From contig CAUYUJ010020600.1 in assembly GCA_963575745.1 (NCBI GenBank), forward strand, positions 10,001-74,000: 64,000 nt of DNA, written 5' to 3'. The translations under genes and the position numbers were made by a program. Below are positions 58,001 to 62,499 of the stretch, piece by piece; positions within the stretch are counted from its first letter, which is position 1; the number at the start of each line of letters is the position of its first letter. The DNA comes from Prorocentrum cordatum. Taxonomy: Eukaryota > Sar > Dinophyceae > Prorocentrales > Prorocentraceae. The notes beneath the pieces are model-generated. The model saw only the letters and a list, made by a program, of their open reading frames with translations. It was not told the DNA's origin and did not search any database.

Positions 58001-61000
58001 TTTTCTGTTCTCCCCCGGAGCCGGTCGACCCCCACCCCCCCCTGCGGTCAGGAACTTCACCTCGACGTGCCGCTCCGCCGATCCTGGAACGCCACGCTTC
58101 GGCGCGACGCGCTGTCCACGTCCCGAAGCCCGAGCCTCGGAGTCCTGGGCTCCTCCCGGGGGCCCGCGGAGAGCGGAGCAGCGCGCCAGCCGCCTGCCTG
58201 GGGGTGTAGCAGGTCGCCGGGGCCGCCGCAGCGATGTACGCGGAAGCAAAAGAGTTCCCGGCCGTAGCCGCCCGAGGGCCCGTGGTCCAGGGAGGGAGAA
58301 CCACCCGGACCCGACAGCTGGCGTTTTTACGAAACGGCCCTGGGCGTTTGCTACGGCCCTGGGCGCTTACCAAGCAGCCCTGCCTGGTTCGATTCCTTCC
58401 TTGGGTGCGTTTACTAAACGGCTGCGCTTGTCGGGGTGATTATTCTGAGGGTGGATTTTCGTCCCTCTACGTGGAACCCCCCGAAGCGCTCGGGCACCTC
58501 AGGGGCCTCAGGGCCCACGAAGAGCGTGCCCCACGAGGTCTTGCAGCAAGAGTTCTGCTCGCACGCGTCAGTACTGTGTATTGGGCGAGGCGCCAGGCGA
58601 AGGGCAGGCCCTTTCTGCTCCTCCTTCTCCTCCTCCTCCTCCTCCTCCTCCTCCTCCTCCTCCTCATCCTCATCCTCCTCCTCGTCCTCGTCCTCGTGCT
58701 TGTCCTCCTCCTCCTCCTCCTCCTCCTCCGTCTCCTCCTCCTCCTCCTCCTCCTCCTCCTCCTCCTCCTCCTCCTCCTCCCTCCTCCTCCTCCGCCCCTC
58801 CTCCTCTCTCTCTCCCCTCCCTCCTCTCTCATCTCTTGTCCTCCTCCTCTTCCTGCTCCTCGTCCTCGTGCTCGTCCTCCTTCTCATCCTCCGTCTCCGT
58901 CTCTCTCCTCCTCCTCCTCCTCCTCCTCCTCCTCCTCCTCCTCCTCCTCCTCTCCTCCTCCTCCCTCCTCCTCCTCTCCTCCCTCTTGCGTCTCCTCCTG
59001 CGTCTCCTCCTCTCTCCTCCTCCTCCTCCTCCTCCTCCTCCTCCTCCTCCTCCTCCTCCTCCTCCTCCTCCTCCTCCTCCTCCTCCTCCTCCTCCTCCTC
59101 CTCCTCCTCTCCTCCTCCTCCTCCTCCTCCTCCTCCTCCTCCTCCTCCTCCTCCTCCTCCTCCTCCTCCGTCTCCCTCCTCCTCCTCCTCCTCCTCCTCC
59201 TTCCTCCTTCTCCTCCTCCTCCTCCTCTCCTCCCTCCTCCTCTCCTCCTCCTCCTCCTCCTCCTCCTCCTCCTCCTCCTCCTCCTCCTCCTCCTCCTCCT
59301 CCTCCTCCTCCTCCTCCTCCTCCTCCTCCTCCTCCTCCTCCTCCTCCTCCCCTCTTCGGTGTGGCATGGGGAGGCGCCGGGGTCGGGGGGCGCGAGAGCC
59401 CCGAGTCGTGCGGGCCTCGCGGGCTCCGCCACCTGCGCGGACGGGATGCGCTGGCAGCAGAGCACGCTCAACGATCACCTTTGCCCTGCTGTTGGGAGTG
59501 AAAAAAGGAGTCTGGGGCAACGTTAGGGGGGATAGGTTCTGGGGGGGGGAGGGGGGGGGAAGAGGAAGAAGAGGAAGAAGAAGAAGAAGACGAAGAAGAA
59601 GAAGAAGAAGAAGCAGAAGAAGAAGAATAGGAGGGTGAGAAGGAGGAGGAGGAGGAGGAGGAGGAGGAGGTGGAGCTGGAGGAGGATAAAGAGGAGTCAG
59701 GGGCAACGTTAGGGAGGGATAGGCTCAGCGGTGGGGGGGGGAGCCATCGACCCATAGTCGCCCATGCATCGGCGCCGGGAGCCCGACAGGGCCGCCCGCA
59801 CCCAGGGAGCGTGCGGGTCCGCCCATCGAGGGCCGATCGCCGATCTCTCGGCGTTGTGTCGCCGATGCTGGCCGATGTCCCCCCCCCCCCGCCGAGCTGG
59901 TCACCCCCTCACGTGGCCCGTCAGGCGATGGACGCCGCGTACGCCGGGCTGGACGCCATCGCCGCTCCCGCCGTGGAGAAGAGCGTGCAGGAGGTGCGCT
60001 CGCGGAAGGCCAAGGCGAAGCCGGAGGGCCAGTTCCAGGCCGCGCAGTCCCAGACATGAAGTCACGACGCGGCGGAAGGTTGTTCTGCCTGTCTTCGGCC
60101 CCGGGGGGGCCTTCGCCCGGCCCCAGGGAGGATAAATCGATAACCACTCGGGATGGAAGAGAGAGCAGCTCCTGCGGAAGAGGACGGGACTCCTGGAGAC
60201 CCCATATTGAAAAAGTCGAGGCATCAAATGGTTGGAGGAGGAGGAGGAGGAGGAGGAGACGGAGACGGAGGAGGAGGAGGAGGAGGAGGAGGAGGAGGAG
60301 GAGGAGGAGGAGGAGGAGAGAGGGAGACGAGGATGAGCAGGAGGAGGAGGAGAAGGAGGAGGAGGAGGAGGACGAGGAGGAGGACGAGGAGGAGGAGGAG
60401 GAGGACGAGGAGAAGGAGGACGAGGAGGAGGAGGAGGAGGGGGAAGAGGACAAGAGAGGAGAGAGAAGGGAGGAGAGAGCAGGATGAGCAGGAGGAGGAG
60501 GAGGAGGAGAAGAAGGAGGAGGAGGAGGAGACGGAGGAAGAGAGGAGGAGGATGAGAAGCAGGAGGAGGAGGAGGAGGATAATGAGGAGGAGGAGGAGGA
60601 GGAGGAAGAGGAGGTCCGGGGTTGCAGGTCACGCAGTGCGTCGACGTGACCTTCCGGGACGTCCGGGGCCACGACGAGGCCGTGGAGGAGCTGCGGGACC
60701 TGGTGGACGCGCTGAGGCACCCCGAGCGCTACGAGGCGGTCGGCGCCGTGGCTCCCCGCGGCGTGCTCCTCGAGGGCCCCCCGGGCGTGGGCAAGACGCA
60801 CTGCGCCCGCGCCTTGGCGGGCGAGGTCCCGGGGGCCCCCAAGCGATGTGGTGGTGAGTCCGCGGGGATTCGGGGTCACCTTGCGGGTGTGGGGCGATGT
60901 CGGAGGTCTTCGCGCGTCTTCGTCGGTTCTTGCTGGTCTTCTCGCCTCGGGATGCTTCACAGCAGCTGCGCCTCGTCGAGGGCGTCGTGGGGGTGCCCGG

Positions 61001-62338
61001 ATCGCCCCGAGCGGCCGCTGGAGACCCGAGGCATGGCCCCGAGACCAAACTTTCGGAGGAGGGCCAGTGTGGTGAGTCAGTGGGGATTCAGGGTCACCGC
61101 GCGGGTTTGGGACTCGGGTCGTTCTCCGAGGGCGTCTCGGGCGGCCAGGGACCTCCCGGGTCCCAAGGCCGTGCGGTGACGGACAGTGCGGTGAGGTCTC
61201 TTGGGGGTCCAAGGTCACCGCGCGGTCCGTCAACAAACGGTTCGGGGGCCCCGAACAGGTCGGGCTGCCGTTCTTGTCCGCCTCCGGCAGCGATTTCCAG
61301 GCGTCCCGGTACGCTGGCCAGGGCACGCAGCTGGTCAAGCGGCTGTTCACGCTGGCGAGGAAGCTGCAGCCTTGCATCCTGTTCATCGACGAGGTTCGAA
61401 GACGACTGGACTGCATAAACACACGGTGCAGGCGTTTGTTGAGGAATGTGCCCAGGAAGCCCGAGACATTGGAGAATCCCTTACCTGGTGAGGGCGGCGG
61501 TGATATCCATGGCCATGCCTCAATTGGTGTTCTACCCGGATTCTACCCGCTTCGAGACCTTGATCCAACACCCTCACCGTGAACTTTCAGAGCTCCCCAG
61601 GGATTTCGTGGATCTGTGTTGGGGCCTCTGGCGCCTCTGGCGTCGCCTCTGGCGTCGCCCCTGGCGGCCTCCGCGCGACAGGGAGGGGGCCCAGCGTGGA
61701 TCCAAATAATCCGAATGGAGCGCTGACAGTTTATGTTTATGCAGTTGTTTCTTCCGCATGGCTGACAGAGCCATCGGGGAGGCCCACACGACTCGTTTGT
61801 CCGTTCTCCCTCTCCTCTCTCTTCTCCATGGCTGGCGCTTCCCATGATGGAGCACCCTTTCCCTCGCTCCTCATCATCATTGCAGTCGTCTCATGAGAAA
61901 ATGGGCAGCGTTAAGACATGGGTTCGTCTTCGCTGGCATTGTCTCGAATGTTGCCCGCGTGAGGTCGCGCGTGGGCGCCCTCGCTCCACTGCAGCGTGCC
62001 GCGCGGGCGGCCCGCGCAAGCTGCGGCGCGCAAGGTCGCCATACCATCTGGCGTAAGATCTGTTTCTGTTCGTCTTGCTGCAGTGCCTCCTCTGCGCCAT
62101 TCTACGAGAGGGTCCTCTGCTCCTCTGCGAGAGGGTCCTCTGCGAGAGGGTCCTCTGCTCCTCCATTCCCCCCTGGGGCCATTCTACGAGAGGGTCCTCT
62201 GCGAGAAGGGGCTCCTGCCCACCGCCACCCAGAGAGGTGGACGCCCTGGGGCGGAGGCGGAGCGGCGCGGCGGCGGGAGCCGAGCAGGATAGGGAGAACA
62301 CGATGATGCAGCTGCTCGTCGAGATGGACGGCTTCGAG
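33086..62338 (+). CDS. EF-hand, tandem FtsH-type AAA+ ATPase gene (14 exons seen, 3-prime end not reached)
   Basis: Exons: 33086-33164, 33710-33892, 35675-35877, 40213-40356, 40583-40749, 40929-41321, 53246-53390, 55974-56028, 56246-56506, 57505-57673, 59925-60038, 60628-60825, 61259-61393, 62237-62338. Reading phase is kept across all 13 joins, giving about 780 residues. Order: Arg/Ala-rich N-terminus, EF-hand, two hydrophobic segments with a soluble stretch between (as in FtsH N-termini), AAA module 1, short linker, AAA module 2. FtsH proteins normally have one AAA module followed by a zinc protease with HExxH. None is seen between the modules; any protease domain would lie downstream. Likely an organelle-membrane ATPase or unfoldase. 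Donors are GT, GC or GA. The 5-prime start and 3-prime end are uncertain. Confidence 0.82.
33165..33709 (+). mobile_element. Intron made of a TCGGGCATGTCC introner
   Basis: The intron begins GTCGGGCATGTCCCTC at the donor and ends GTGCCCGACCTGAG at the acceptor, the two inverted ends of the element seen at 16263 and 40758. It has grown to 545 bp by a unique AT-richer part and a GGA tract at 33500-33660. A clear target duplication is not visible; CCCAGCC and TCCGGCC at the two sides may be a decayed one. Confidence 0.7.
33710..33892 (+). CDS. Exon 2, Arg/Ala-rich N-terminal region
   Basis: A hydrophobic stretch ([11 protein letters not shown]) is followed by an Arg/Ala/Pro-rich stretch lacking acidic residues until near its end. 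That composition fits an organelle-targeting presequence, but the true N-terminus is unknown. Ends in phase 2 before GTCCGA. Confidence 0.6.
33921..34403 (+). mobile_element. Three CCCAGAC MITEs head to tail
   Basis: Copies at 33921-34091, 34092-34267 and 34269-34403, each opening CCCAGAC or directly after TCTGGG and closing TCTGGG. The first two contain GACTCAGGA, AAACCGGTCCC and a GACGTC-type end; the third is shortened. All lie in the intron after exon 2, the first 28 bp past the donor. Confidence 0.82.
34470..34585. repeat. Short palindromes
   Basis: GCAGGATCCTGC occurs twice (about 34485 and 34521). A perfect inverted pair ACCGGGTC/GACCCGGGT surrounds TGAATT at 34558-34581. Function unknown. 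Confidence 0.6.
34625..34789 (+). mobile_element. CCCAGAC MITE, plus orientation
   Basis: AAAAGTCACGACGGGAAG, TGCCGGGCCTCGGGAGCG, GGAAGGGGTCCACACC, ending GTTTGGG. Confidence 0.78.
34955..35050 (+). repeat. 95-bp dispersed repeat, partner at 57365
   Basis: CCCTCGTGTCCTGTGTCTCG, GACCCATGCC and TATGGCAATATGG also occur at 57365-57450, same strand, in another intron of the same gene. Confidence 0.75.
35205..35310 (+). repeat. Dispersed repeat, partner at 60943
   Basis: CAGCAGCTGCGCCTCGTCGAG and GTGCCC-GATCG-CCCGAG-GGCCGC follow the same order at 60943-61042, inside the intron between exons 12 and 13. Confidence 0.7.
35458..35639 (-). mobile_element. CCCAGAC MITE, minus orientation
   Basis: CCCAGACCCCCGACGTCATG start with a perfect palindromic end, GGGACCGGTTTCTCATCC inside, GGGGCGTCTGGG end. 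It lies 35 bp before the EF-hand exon. Confidence 0.88.
35675..35877 (+). CDS. Exon 3, EF-hand
   Basis: Codes for a canonical EF-hand loop [12 protein letters not shown] (positions 1, 3, 5, 12 = D, D, D, E) preceded by a helix ([11 protein letters not shown]) and followed by a helix. A Gly/Ala-rich stretch and [10 protein letters not shown] come next, perhaps a degenerate second helix pair. Acceptor CAG|G; donor GCAGAT (a GC donor). Suggests calcium sensing by the protein. Confidence 0.82.
35925..36130. repeat. AACTCGGGT foldback
   Basis: TAACTCGGGTCCGGG at the left and CCCGGACCCGAGTTA at the right are inverted; the same words recur inside on both strands. It lies in the intron after the EF-hand exon. 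Confidence 0.75.
36188..38573 (+). mobile_element. Poly(A)-tailed insertion of 2.4 kb
   Basis: Ends in 52 uninterrupted A (38522-38573). It splits a CCCAGAC MITE: the MITE start (TCATGAAACAATCACGCCGG) stops at about 36187, and MITE sequence resumes (CAGGGAAGGGGTCGAGA) right after the A run, with about 100 bp of the MITE missing. CAGG occurs at both edges and may be a short target duplication. It encodes the 294-residue ORF at 36859. No SL relic at the 5-prime edge. Either a 5-prime truncated retroelement or a retroposed mRNA. Confidence 0.75.
36859..37743 (+). CDS. Intact 294-residue ORF of unknown function in the poly(A) insertion
   Basis: ATG start at 36859; the frame is open a little upstream with no other ATG. 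Residues 1-76 are Pro/Ser/Ala-rich and then acidic, with a PAKKR patch near 43. Residues 77-91 are strongly basic ([15 protein letters not shown]). From about 100 to the end a mostly helical region includes [14 protein letters not shown] and [18 protein letters not shown]. No catalytic motif, zinc finger or membrane segment. The disordered, basic then helical layout resembles retroelement ORF1 or gag-like RNA-binding proteins, but no family is recognised. A 780-nt untranslated region and the A run follow. Confidence 0.55.
   Translation: MASTGSQAVQPTAQRPRAPWCGPRPSSAKSGNSFSASKDGEPPAKKRGAARQPDTTPPEEENKAMDMDADEADAEPRRARRRGGRRAHRGHHTDKSWTNKDKNMHALLMPLMTLTLQNTQKIRLLMFAVADTWTMPSNSPASHTHTSDELEGFHKRVNGYMSEQNKEALQRLGPLTPALALAMLEGLAACEIGGRVKQLINDYLEQCQPADEAKEPTIDVDLLTQQVSFIRIKKTHDPNVAKLAIGAHDWPARQLVIDGLRAEGKARHHVGPAPAGWTEEEISVWPEHFKKIGG
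38574..38650 (+). mobile_element. CCCAGAC MITE, 3-prime part (split copy)
   Basis: GGGGGTCGACGTTACGAACAAATC, then ATTACGTCGGGGGTC, is the right end of the MITE interrupted by the poly(A) insertion. Confidence 0.75.
38697..38862. repeat. GGCGCTCCGCG foldback family, copy 2
   Basis: TTTGGCGTTCCGCGCGGATT at the left and its complement ending GCGGAGCGCCAAA at the right, around a GGCGACGCCTCCAGCGCCG core. Full-length member. Confidence 0.85.
38870..39160. repeat. TTA/TTC repeat tract
   Basis: Imperfect TTA repeats with TTC variants, the most AT-rich stretch in the window. Confidence 0.92.
39330..39845. repeat. Minisatellite of about 40 bp
   Basis: Diverged units built on GGCTTCGGGGACGCGAATAC plus an AT-rich half (GTAATTT, GAGGGTTTAT). 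About twelve units, in an intron of the AAA gene. 39846-40212 that follows is unassigned intron sequence. Confidence 0.8.
40213..40356 (+). CDS. Exon 4, first hydrophobic segment
   Basis: Begins in phase after the EF-hand exon (giving [13 protein letters not shown] at the join) and contains [18 protein letters not shown] followed by arginines. This could be a transmembrane helix with a positive flank, as in FtsH N-termini. Acceptor TTAG|A, the only case here besides exon 2 not followed by G. Donor GCTCGG. Confidence 0.65.
40357..40582 (+). mobile_element. Intron homologous to the intron at 60826-61258
   Basis: Shares GGTGAGTC-GTGGGGATTC, GGGTCACC, CTCCGAGG-CGTCTCGGGCG, GGTCCCAAG-CCGTGCG, GAGGTC-TTGGGGG and AACAG at the acceptor with 61073-61258, in the same order and spacing. 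Two introns of one gene are therefore copies of one sequence family. Inner palindromes TCGGGGGCCCC lie near both ends. Confidence 0.8.
40583..40749 (+). CDS. Exon 5, soluble N-domain
   Basis: Reads [20 protein letters not shown], then [20 protein letters not shown]. Position and pattern fit the small domain between the two membrane helices of FtsH (including the segment that precedes the second helix). Followed by donor GTGACG. Confidence 0.65.
40750..40928 (+). mobile_element. Introner with 8-bp target duplication
   Basis: GTGACGCG at 40750-40757 is repeated exactly at 40929-40936. Between them lies an element with inverted ends (TAAGTCGGGCATGTCC and GGACATGCCCGACCTAAG). The donor GT is the first two bases of the left duplication copy; the acceptor TAAG is the last four bases of the element. 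Removing 40750-40928 restores an unbroken frame ([12 protein letters not shown]). This is direct evidence that a DNA-transposon-like element created the intron. Confidence 0.9.
40929..41321 (+). CDS. Exon 6, second hydrophobic segment and start of AAA module 1
   Basis: Contains [20 protein letters not shown], a likely second transmembrane helix. A charged coiled region and then the N-terminal signature of AAA module 1 ([20 protein letters not shown]) follow. It ends LVE and continues VVRNPERF in the next exon, which matches the FtsH pattern before Walker A. Phase 0 at the donor GTCCAG. Confidence 0.78.
41525..41622. repeat. TCC tract abutting LINE-B
   Basis: Imperfect TCC repeats run directly into the SL relic at 41623. 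Confidence 0.92.
41623..41663 (+). other. Tandem DinoSL relics heading LINE-B
   Basis: 41623-41644 matches all 22 SL positions (starts TCCGTAGCC, ends GGCTCAAG). 41646-41663 (CCGTAGTGTTTCGCTCAG) is a decayed second relic in the same spacing as in LINE-A. Confidence 0.92.
41940..42932 (+). pseudogene. LINE-B ORF1, long coiled coil
   Basis: About 320 residues, almost entirely charged helix: [17 protein letters not shown] near the start, [20 protein letters not shown] in the middle, a Gln/Ala-rich segment, and a short globular end (FAKRHKMG). No ATG lies at the left edge in this frame, so the beginning is broken or shifted. Probable RNA-binding ORF1 protein. Confidence 0.65.
42988..47750 (+). 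pseudogene. LINE-B ORF2: endonuclease, reverse transcriptase, RNase H
   Basis: ATG at 42988. Endonuclease (42988-43809): [17 protein letters not shown], then an in-frame TGA at 43279, then WIVAAGYNM in place of AGDxNM, and TSDYFIM. Reverse transcriptase (about 44540-45590): [45 protein letters not shown] (motif A), [15 protein letters not shown] with the DD at 45180-45185. RNase H (about 46500-46990): [21 protein letters not shown] and [16 protein letters not shown], with the usual Glu after RA changed to Ser. A C-x2-C cluster (RCTVCHCSG) follows at about 47150. Multiple frame changes. Confidence 0.82.
47766..47787 (+). other. Diverged DinoSL relic heading LINE-C
   Basis: 19 of 22 positions agree with the SL (TCCGTAACAATGTTGGCTC, then AAG). 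It sits at the head of a LINE like the two perfect copies. Confidence 0.75.
47927..48983 (+). pseudogene. LINE-C ORF1
   Basis: ATG at 47927 ([20 protein letters not shown]), then a frame change near 48020-48057 into the main frame ending at 48983. The main part has an amphipathic coiled-coil-like region ([19 protein letters not shown]) and a folded region ([19 protein letters not shown], then [20 protein letters not shown]) that looks like a nucleic-acid-binding fold. No zinc finger. Confidence 0.65.
48985..51781 (+). pseudogene. LINE-C ORF2: endonuclease and reverse transcriptase
   Basis: Endonuclease pieces in shifting frames: [22 protein letters not shown], then a GGA insertion at 49320-49380, [10 protein letters not shown] where GDFNF is expected (about 49585), an [13 protein letters not shown] stretch, and ISDHVAVAV with SDH at 49863-49871. 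Reverse transcriptase: [15 protein letters not shown] (motif A, about 50760), [16 protein letters not shown] (motif B), CADDIGG with DD at 51046-51051, and [11 protein letters not shown]. Broken by many frame changes. Confidence 0.75.
51885..52215. repeat. TCC tract
   Basis: Imperfect TCC with TGCTCC blocks, just after LINE-C. Confidence 0.93.
52218..52915 (+). repeat. 80-bp minisatellite plus 330-bp tail, copy 1
   Basis: About four units (TTCACAGATTGAGGGCGACC, TTTTCAAAATGTG, GCGCCGCGCACAT) lead into a conserved tail (TTACGTTGATTC, GGCGTTCTGGC, AACAATGTTTTGGCATGCTTC, GAAATGAACCGTTGTAGGGG) that ends at a TCC tract. A second copy with the same order lies at 53853-54905. Confidence 0.85.
52905..53232. 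repeat. TCC tract before exon 7
   Basis: TCC repeats ending 13 bp before the acceptor of exon 7. It could serve as an extended polypyrimidine tract. Confidence 0.93.
53246..53390 (+). CDS. Exon 7, AAA module 1, Walker A
   Basis: [46 protein letters not shown]: the FtsH pattern before and after the P-loop, with an intact GxxGxGKT. Acceptor GAG|G; donor GCAGCC. Splits the SGSDF word shared with module 2. Confidence 0.92.
53412..53745 (+). repeat. Truncated CCCAGAC MITE and TCC tract
   Basis: CCCAGACCCCCTCGGGTCATG with AAATCACGACAGGATG is the left end of the MITE family, starting 21 bp after the donor. The rest is replaced by TCC repeats (53470-53745). Confidence 0.8.
53853..54905 (+). repeat. 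80-bp minisatellite plus 330-bp tail, copy 2
   Basis: About nine units, then the same tail as copy 1 (TTACGTTGATTC, AACAATGTTTTGGCATGCTTC, GAAATGAACCGTTGTAGGGG) ending at a short TCC tract. Copies 1 and 2 flank exon 7. Confidence 0.87.
54965..55150 (+). mobile_element. CCCAGAC MITE, plus orientation
   Basis: CCCAGACCTCCTCGGGCCATG, AAATCACGACGGAAGG, GGATGAGAAGCTGGTCCCGG, GGGGTCGACGTCATGA and a GACG end. Nearly complete. Confidence 0.88.
55151..55973. other. Intron sequence, partly repetitive
   Basis: GGCGGAAG words repeat at 55265-55370, and AGAGCGCTCC-type inverted words lie at 55660-55705. 55800-55935 belongs to a family (GCCGATCTATCGG, TCGCCGATTC, TCGATGTT) also found at 57895-58005 and 59740-59880. 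No exon other than 55974-56028 recognised. Confidence 0.6.
55974..56028 (+). CDS. Exon 8, AAA module 1 pore loop
   Basis: A 55-nt micro-exon giving [18 protein letters not shown]. It fits exactly between exon 7 and exon 9 and aligns with [18 protein letters not shown] of module 2. The F-S-G takes the place of the FtsH pore-loop F-V-G. Acceptor CAG|G, donor GACGCG (GA type). Found by frame and homology to module 2. Confidence 0.88.
56029..56245. mobile_element. Intron consisting of a GGCGCTCCGCG-type foldback
   Basis: The 217-nt intron is mostly one foldback copy (about 56065-56225): TTCGGAGCTCCGCGCAGATC at the left, ATCTCCGCGGAGCTCCGAA at the right, with the GGCGACGCCTCCAGCGCCG core. Donor GACGCG, acceptor GTGAG|G. 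Confidence 0.82.
56246..56506 (+). CDS. Exon 9, AAA module 1, Walker B to arginine fingers
   Basis: [20 protein letters not shown] (Walker B), a longer insert than usual ([14 protein letters not shown]), [11 protein letters not shown], then [19 protein letters not shown] with sensor 1 Asn and both Arg-finger positions (LLRTGRF). Splits between R and F of GRF. All ATPase residues are intact. Confidence 0.93.
56815..56945 (+). repeat. CTCGCA-ended repeat, copy 2
   Basis: CTCGCAAAGTGCCTACTCGCAAACG, CCGCGGCG, CCATTTGCGAGCAGCT; same layout as 11990-12125. Inside the intron 56507-57504. 56507-56814 before it is unassigned. Confidence 0.75.
56996..57134. repeat. GGCGCTCCGCG foldback family, copy 4
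   Basis: GGGAGCTCCGCGCGGGGATT at the left and ATCCGCGCGGAGCCCC at the right, with the GGCGACGCC core. Same intron as the CTCGCA-ended repeat. Confidence 0.82.
57365..57480 (+). repeat. 95-bp dispersed repeat, partner at 34955
   Basis: ACCCTCGTGTCCTGTGTCTTG and GACCCATGCC; also CTGCTTCCGACCGATGGGTA twice (57316 and 57463). Confidence 0.75.
57505..57673 (+). CDS. Exon 10, AAA module 1 lid
   Basis: [20 protein letters not shown], then [20 protein letters not shown] and NSA: the FtsH pattern after the arginine fingers and through the lid. Acceptor CAG|G; donor GCGACC. Joins the next exon as [12 protein letters not shown] in phase 0. Confidence 0.92.
57693..57866 (+). mobile_element. CCCAGAC MITE, plus orientation
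   Basis: CCAGAACCCCTCGAGTCATG, AAATCACGACGGGAGGTTT, GGGAAACCGGTCCTGAGG, GGGGTCGACGTCATGA. It starts 19 bp after the donor of exon 10. The right end runs into the next repeat. Confidence 0.85.
57867..58610. other. Intron sequence with a CGATC-rich repeat copy
   Basis: 57895-58005 resembles 59740-59880 and 55800-55935. The remainder is GC-rich and unassigned. GGCCCTGGGCG occurs twice at 58340-58365. Confidence 0.5.
58615..59350. repeat. Very long TCC tract
   Basis: More than 700 bp of TCC with few interruptions, the longest simple tract in the window. Frames across it are artefacts. Confidence 0.96.
59500..59924. repeat. AACGTTAGGG repeat, GAA/GGA tract, CGATC-rich repeat
   Basis: GGGGCAACGTTAGGG with GGGATAGG at 59514 and 59702. 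GAA/GGA tract 59560-59690. 59740-59880 ends GCCGATGTCC, close to the acceptor of exon 11, as the related copy does before exon 8. Confidence 0.7.
59925..60038 (+). CDS. Exon 11, linker between AAA modules
   Basis: [20 protein letters not shown], then a Lys/Arg-rich stretch. It corresponds to the end of the FtsH AAA lid (MDxAxxxxxAG) and stops where the HExxH protease would begin. Phase 0 at both ends. Donor GCCGCG. Confidence 0.82.
60039..60627 (+). mobile_element. Intron with MITE abutting a degenerate target duplication, plus GGA tract
   Basis: GCCGCGCAGT (60039-60048) directly precedes CCCAGAC of a MITE (60049-60226). The following exon starts GTCACGCAGT, an 8-of-10 match, as expected for a diverged target duplication. 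A GGA tract (60236-60612) fills the rest, so the acceptor is preceded by purines rather than pyrimidines. Confidence 0.78.
60628..60825 (+). CDS. Exon 12, AAA module 2, Walker A
   Basis: [50 protein letters not shown]: a second FtsH-type module with an intact P-loop. 198 nt, phase 0 at both ends. Donor GTCCCG. Confidence 0.92.
60826..61258 (+). mobile_element. Intron homologous to the intron at 40357-40582
   Basis: 61073-61258 matches the intron after exon 4 in word order. 60845-60900 is a second partial copy of its left end (GGTGGTGAGTCCGCGGGGATT). 60943-61042 is the dispersed repeat shared with 35205-35310. A tandem or nested insertion probably enlarged this intron. Confidence 0.8.
61259..61393 (+). 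CDS. Exon 13, AAA module 2, pore loop and Walker B
   Basis: [20 protein letters not shown], then [20 protein letters not shown] and DE. Y-A-G at the pore-loop position. Walker B ILFIDE is complete. Phase 0 at both ends; donor GTTCGA. Confidence 0.93.
61589..61725. repeat. GGCGCTCCGCG foldback family, copy 5, diverged
   Basis: AGCTCCCCAGGGATTTCGTGG at the left, TCCAAATAATCCGAATGGAG at the right, with a triplicated CTCTGGCGTCGCC core. In the intron 61394-62236, which also holds the repeat shared with 2155-2330 (at 61448-61585). Confidence 0.7.
62098..62216 (+). repeat. 15-bp minisatellite before exon 14
   Basis: GCGAGAGGGTCCTCT repeated five or six times with CTGCTCC spacers and a duplicated CCATTCTACGAGAGGG. 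61726-62097 before it is unassigned. Confidence 0.85.
62237..62338 (+). CDS. Exon 14, AAA module 2, after Walker B
   Basis: [20 protein letters not shown], then [12 protein letters not shown], exactly the FtsH segment after Walker B. Donor GATCAC (GA type) inferred from homology. The sensor 1 and arginine-finger exon expected next was not found before 64000, so the gene continues beyond the window. Confidence 0.9.
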
Positions 62339-62433
62339 GATCACCACCCACCAAGCCGCCCCGAACCCAACCCGAAGGCCCCAATGTTGCCCTTCATTCC
62401 CAGTGGGGGGGGGGCGTTGGAGAACATCGAAAC

Positions 62434-62446
62434 ACGCGCGCGCGCG

Positions 62447-62497
<51 letters not shown>
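62434..62497. repeat. CG then CA dinucleotide repeat
   Basis: About ten CG units followed by about twenty CA units, alternating purine-pyrimidine DNA able to adopt Z-form. It lies 100 bp after exon 14. Confidence 0.95.

Positions 62498-62499
<2 letters not shown>

Noticed and set aside
58234-59706. Open frames of over 400 codons on both strands
   Set aside because: They cross the TCC tract and encode only Ser/Leu/Pro or Glu/Arg/Gly runs. No domain or codon structure.
53246-62338. Bacterial contamination carrying ftsH
   Set aside because: The AAA coding sequence is split by many introns with MITEs and minisatellites, and phases match only after splicing.
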